The notes under the pieces: generated by a model
Told to the model about the DNA's origin: nothing
Databases searched by the model: none
Seen by the model: only the letters and a program-made list of their open reading frames with translations
Assembly (NCBI GenBank): GCA_018715495.1
Contig: DVLO01000010.1
Span: 1-35,301, forward strand
Direction: 5' to 3'
Origin: Candidatus Limihabitans stercoravium
GTDB taxonomy: Bacteria; Bacillota; Clostridia; Christensenellales; CAG-314
DNA length: 35,301 nucleotides
Made by a program: the position numbers and the translations under genes
Shown: in pieces, positions 34,901 through 35,301 of the stretch
How the letters are laid out: each line of letters begins with the position of its first letter
How positions within the stretch are numbered: the stretch's first letter is position 1

Positions 34901-35301
34901 TTGTAACAGTATTCCCTGCAGTTGAAGCAGAACCTCTTACAGTAACAGAGGCTGTGGCTCAGGCAGACGGCGCAACAATCAGTTTCACAGGTATTGTTGT
35001 CGGATTTACTTCCGAAACAGCGGCAGGCGGCGACATCAAGGGATTGATTCTTTCCGACGGCGCTAACATCCTGATGGGTGAAGATCTTGAAGCACTGTAT
35101 CTTGAAGGACAAATCGTAATCGACGGCCACACAGTTGCACTGGGCGATCAAATCACATTCAAGTCGGTAACTCTTACAAATACTGCAAGTGAAGTTTCCT
35201 TTGCTTACACAGCAATGAGTTCAGCCGTAGTAGGTACAGCCGGCAACAGCGTAACATGGGGAACGGAACAGATTGCAATTTCAAGTGATGCAGACCTTGA
35301 A
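31918..35301 (+). CDS. giant OB-fold/Ig-like repeat lipoprotein, truncated by window end
   Basis: The frame is open for 1128 codons from ATG 31918 (AAGGAGG upstream) to the last base, so the stop lies outside. The lipobox is LTAC (Cys22). At least three OB-fold-like units of secreted-protein type are seen (VKIEGVVYGVVSNGFYMSD near residue 45; VTGVVVSLARNQSLSLRSYVLMDE near 335; VRVSGIVIGYMSDGNS near 665; a further one near 1020). Between them lie degenerate Ig-like units (ITWTSDNPAINTETGAVTAV; ITWAASPADVIDLTTGVIKE). Such proteins are surface scaffolds or binding proteins, sometimes with a nuclease or phosphatase domain, none of which is visible here. The function in a glutamate operon is unknown; it may belong to the same transcript only by position. 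Confidence 0.85.
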   Translation, partial: MKKRLITLLLIVMCLALVLTACEPSEEPTGPELKTITAVLNDSKNNDEVKIEGVVYGVVSNGFYMSDSADGRIYVMGGENIKYGDKVTVEGKFSLLNDMPQIKNATVTVQQSGQTANTVTSNSTIADINKLDSTARIGSYGAYYTVVGTVTKDGAGRTMLVDEQGESVLFNNYSNQSALDAFLNKRVTISVITHSYSAVDAMWKVSFVGSQSDIIENPLTLEQVKEVVLKYVEERVGHDVYGVLSLVTEYPLMPSVELSWSVEENPYISIADNKATVTTDESDHDITLKLTIKVGDESETIDYNVKSHAIVEQTLGEMLDDDRKVSMSKVIVTGVVVSLARNQSLSLRSYVLMDETTNETITVDFSDTGEYILNTSNEFKSVQVGDRICVEGQFRNNSTDRWAIVNIAKLEVRESNVPFELDKENAVVLETEADYQEFGANMSSMYNKLVKIVNPYVNYSTSTVPADTNWVRFGGAATSVNKGYGTGSAARYFAFLIAAQNENLGSDLWHTSLNIPFINNAEQRNVEIYAFAMYLSDSYLAFIIPDQSCYKLPDEQQVEVDIKNSVPSTIDTAVTTSIELMKTHSGVEGEITWTSDNPAINTETGAVTAVSENTQVTLTATYTVSGTEKTLEITVTLLASGSSTVTEVLENAVDGTTVRVSGIVIGYMSDGNSVATRMGYVLMDETNGNTILVNGPSAIGGEYGAYIDSNGQAYGIGDRITVTGTFSTSYAAIGSGPAQTNRINIDLSSNGIVVLKDKDVEFTYNFPNAEVIDSTEDLANLAQNLYFGKVIKFVGTEEAPIYVGYSSSSMPVNVKILFNGAASSNDDTKFVGPNGKNYTFSLKTDTNAATAGADWYTKAFGLTEDNLVVRPKGSNLCVPIVGEVYVVVSHWTSTYFQMNIVAWEECTLDPLNMTDEDLESEIMANVPDAAQVGELFDLSKLPSSTYHTTGITWAASPADVIDLTTGVIKEVTENTTVTLTATYTYKGTEKTATKVVTVFPAVEAEPLTVTEAVAQADGATISFTGIVVGFTSETAAGGDIKGLILSDGANILMGEDLEALYLEGQIVIDGHTVALGDQITFKSVTLTNTASEVSFAYTAMSSAVVGTAGNSVTWGTEQIAISSDADLE

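Noticed and set aside
1..35301. Genome-wide reassignment of TAG/TAA to glutamine
   Set aside because: TAG and TAA both serve as normal terminal stops of intact genes here (sulfatase, second GGT, maturase, corrinoid protein), so full recoding does not fit.
1..35301. tRNA, rRNA genes or CRISPR arrays
   Set aside because: None was recognised on reading either strand; no cloverleaf-like or regularly spaced repeat-spacer pattern was found apart from the three short TTTACA boxes.

Overview
The window looks like chromosomal DNA of an anaerobic, fairly low-GC Gram-positive bacterium, probably an uncultured member of the Clostridia. The evidence is strong AGGAGG-type ribosome-binding sites, sigma-A-like promoters, many lipoproteins with Lys-rich signal peptides and no outer-membrane genes, oxygen-sensitive chemistry (radical SAM sulfatase maturase, B12 mutase, corrinoid methyl transfer), and the methylaspartate route of glutamate fermentation. 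This placement is inferred from gene content; no rRNA is present.

Left part (1-6550). The C-terminal end of an IS30-type transposase lies at the edge. A LacI-type regulator with a strong promoter follows, then a broken lipoprotein gene in which an Ig-like/CBM9-like surface protein is fused to the tail of a sulfatase and carries an amber codon just after the lipobox. An intact Cys-type sulfatase and its anaerobic maturase (anSME) come next, closed by a perfect hairpin terminator.

Middle part (6750-13450). This is a divergent corrinoid methyl-transfer locus. On the minus strand are a RACo-type reductive activator with an unusual N-terminal fusion to a MetH-activation-like domain, and a PocR/AraC regulator interrupted by one TAA. 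On the plus strand are a corrinoid protein, a zinc-type UroD-family methyltransferase, and a second UroD-family methyltransferase broken by one frameshift and two TAA codons. The locus appears to be decaying.

Right part (13845-35301). One long co-directional array, many genes overlapping by ATGA, starts at a promoter preceded by three TTTACA boxes spaced exactly 11 bp apart. It encodes glutamate mutase (glmS, glmL, glmE), methylaspartate ammonia-lyase, a complete citrate-lyase-type enzyme with its ligase and prosthetic-group synthase (here most likely a citramalate lyase), and then, translationally coupled, two lipoprotein gamma-glutamyltransferases, a TRAP-large-subunit/IT-like permease, a 54-residue membrane protein, two membrane-anchored AstE/AspA (M14-like) zinc hydrolases, a small lipoprotein of unknown function, and a giant OB-fold/Ig-like lipoprotein that runs off the end. 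Read together, the array would release glutamate (or acyl-/gamma-linked glutamate) at the cell surface, import it and ferment it to acetate and pyruvate. The mesaconate hydratase needed between mesaconate and citramalate is not in the window.

The most interesting points are this proposed harvest-and-ferment glutamate island, its phased-repeat promoter, and four in-frame stop codons in three left/middle genes, each explicable as Gln CAG/CAA changed to TAG/TAA.
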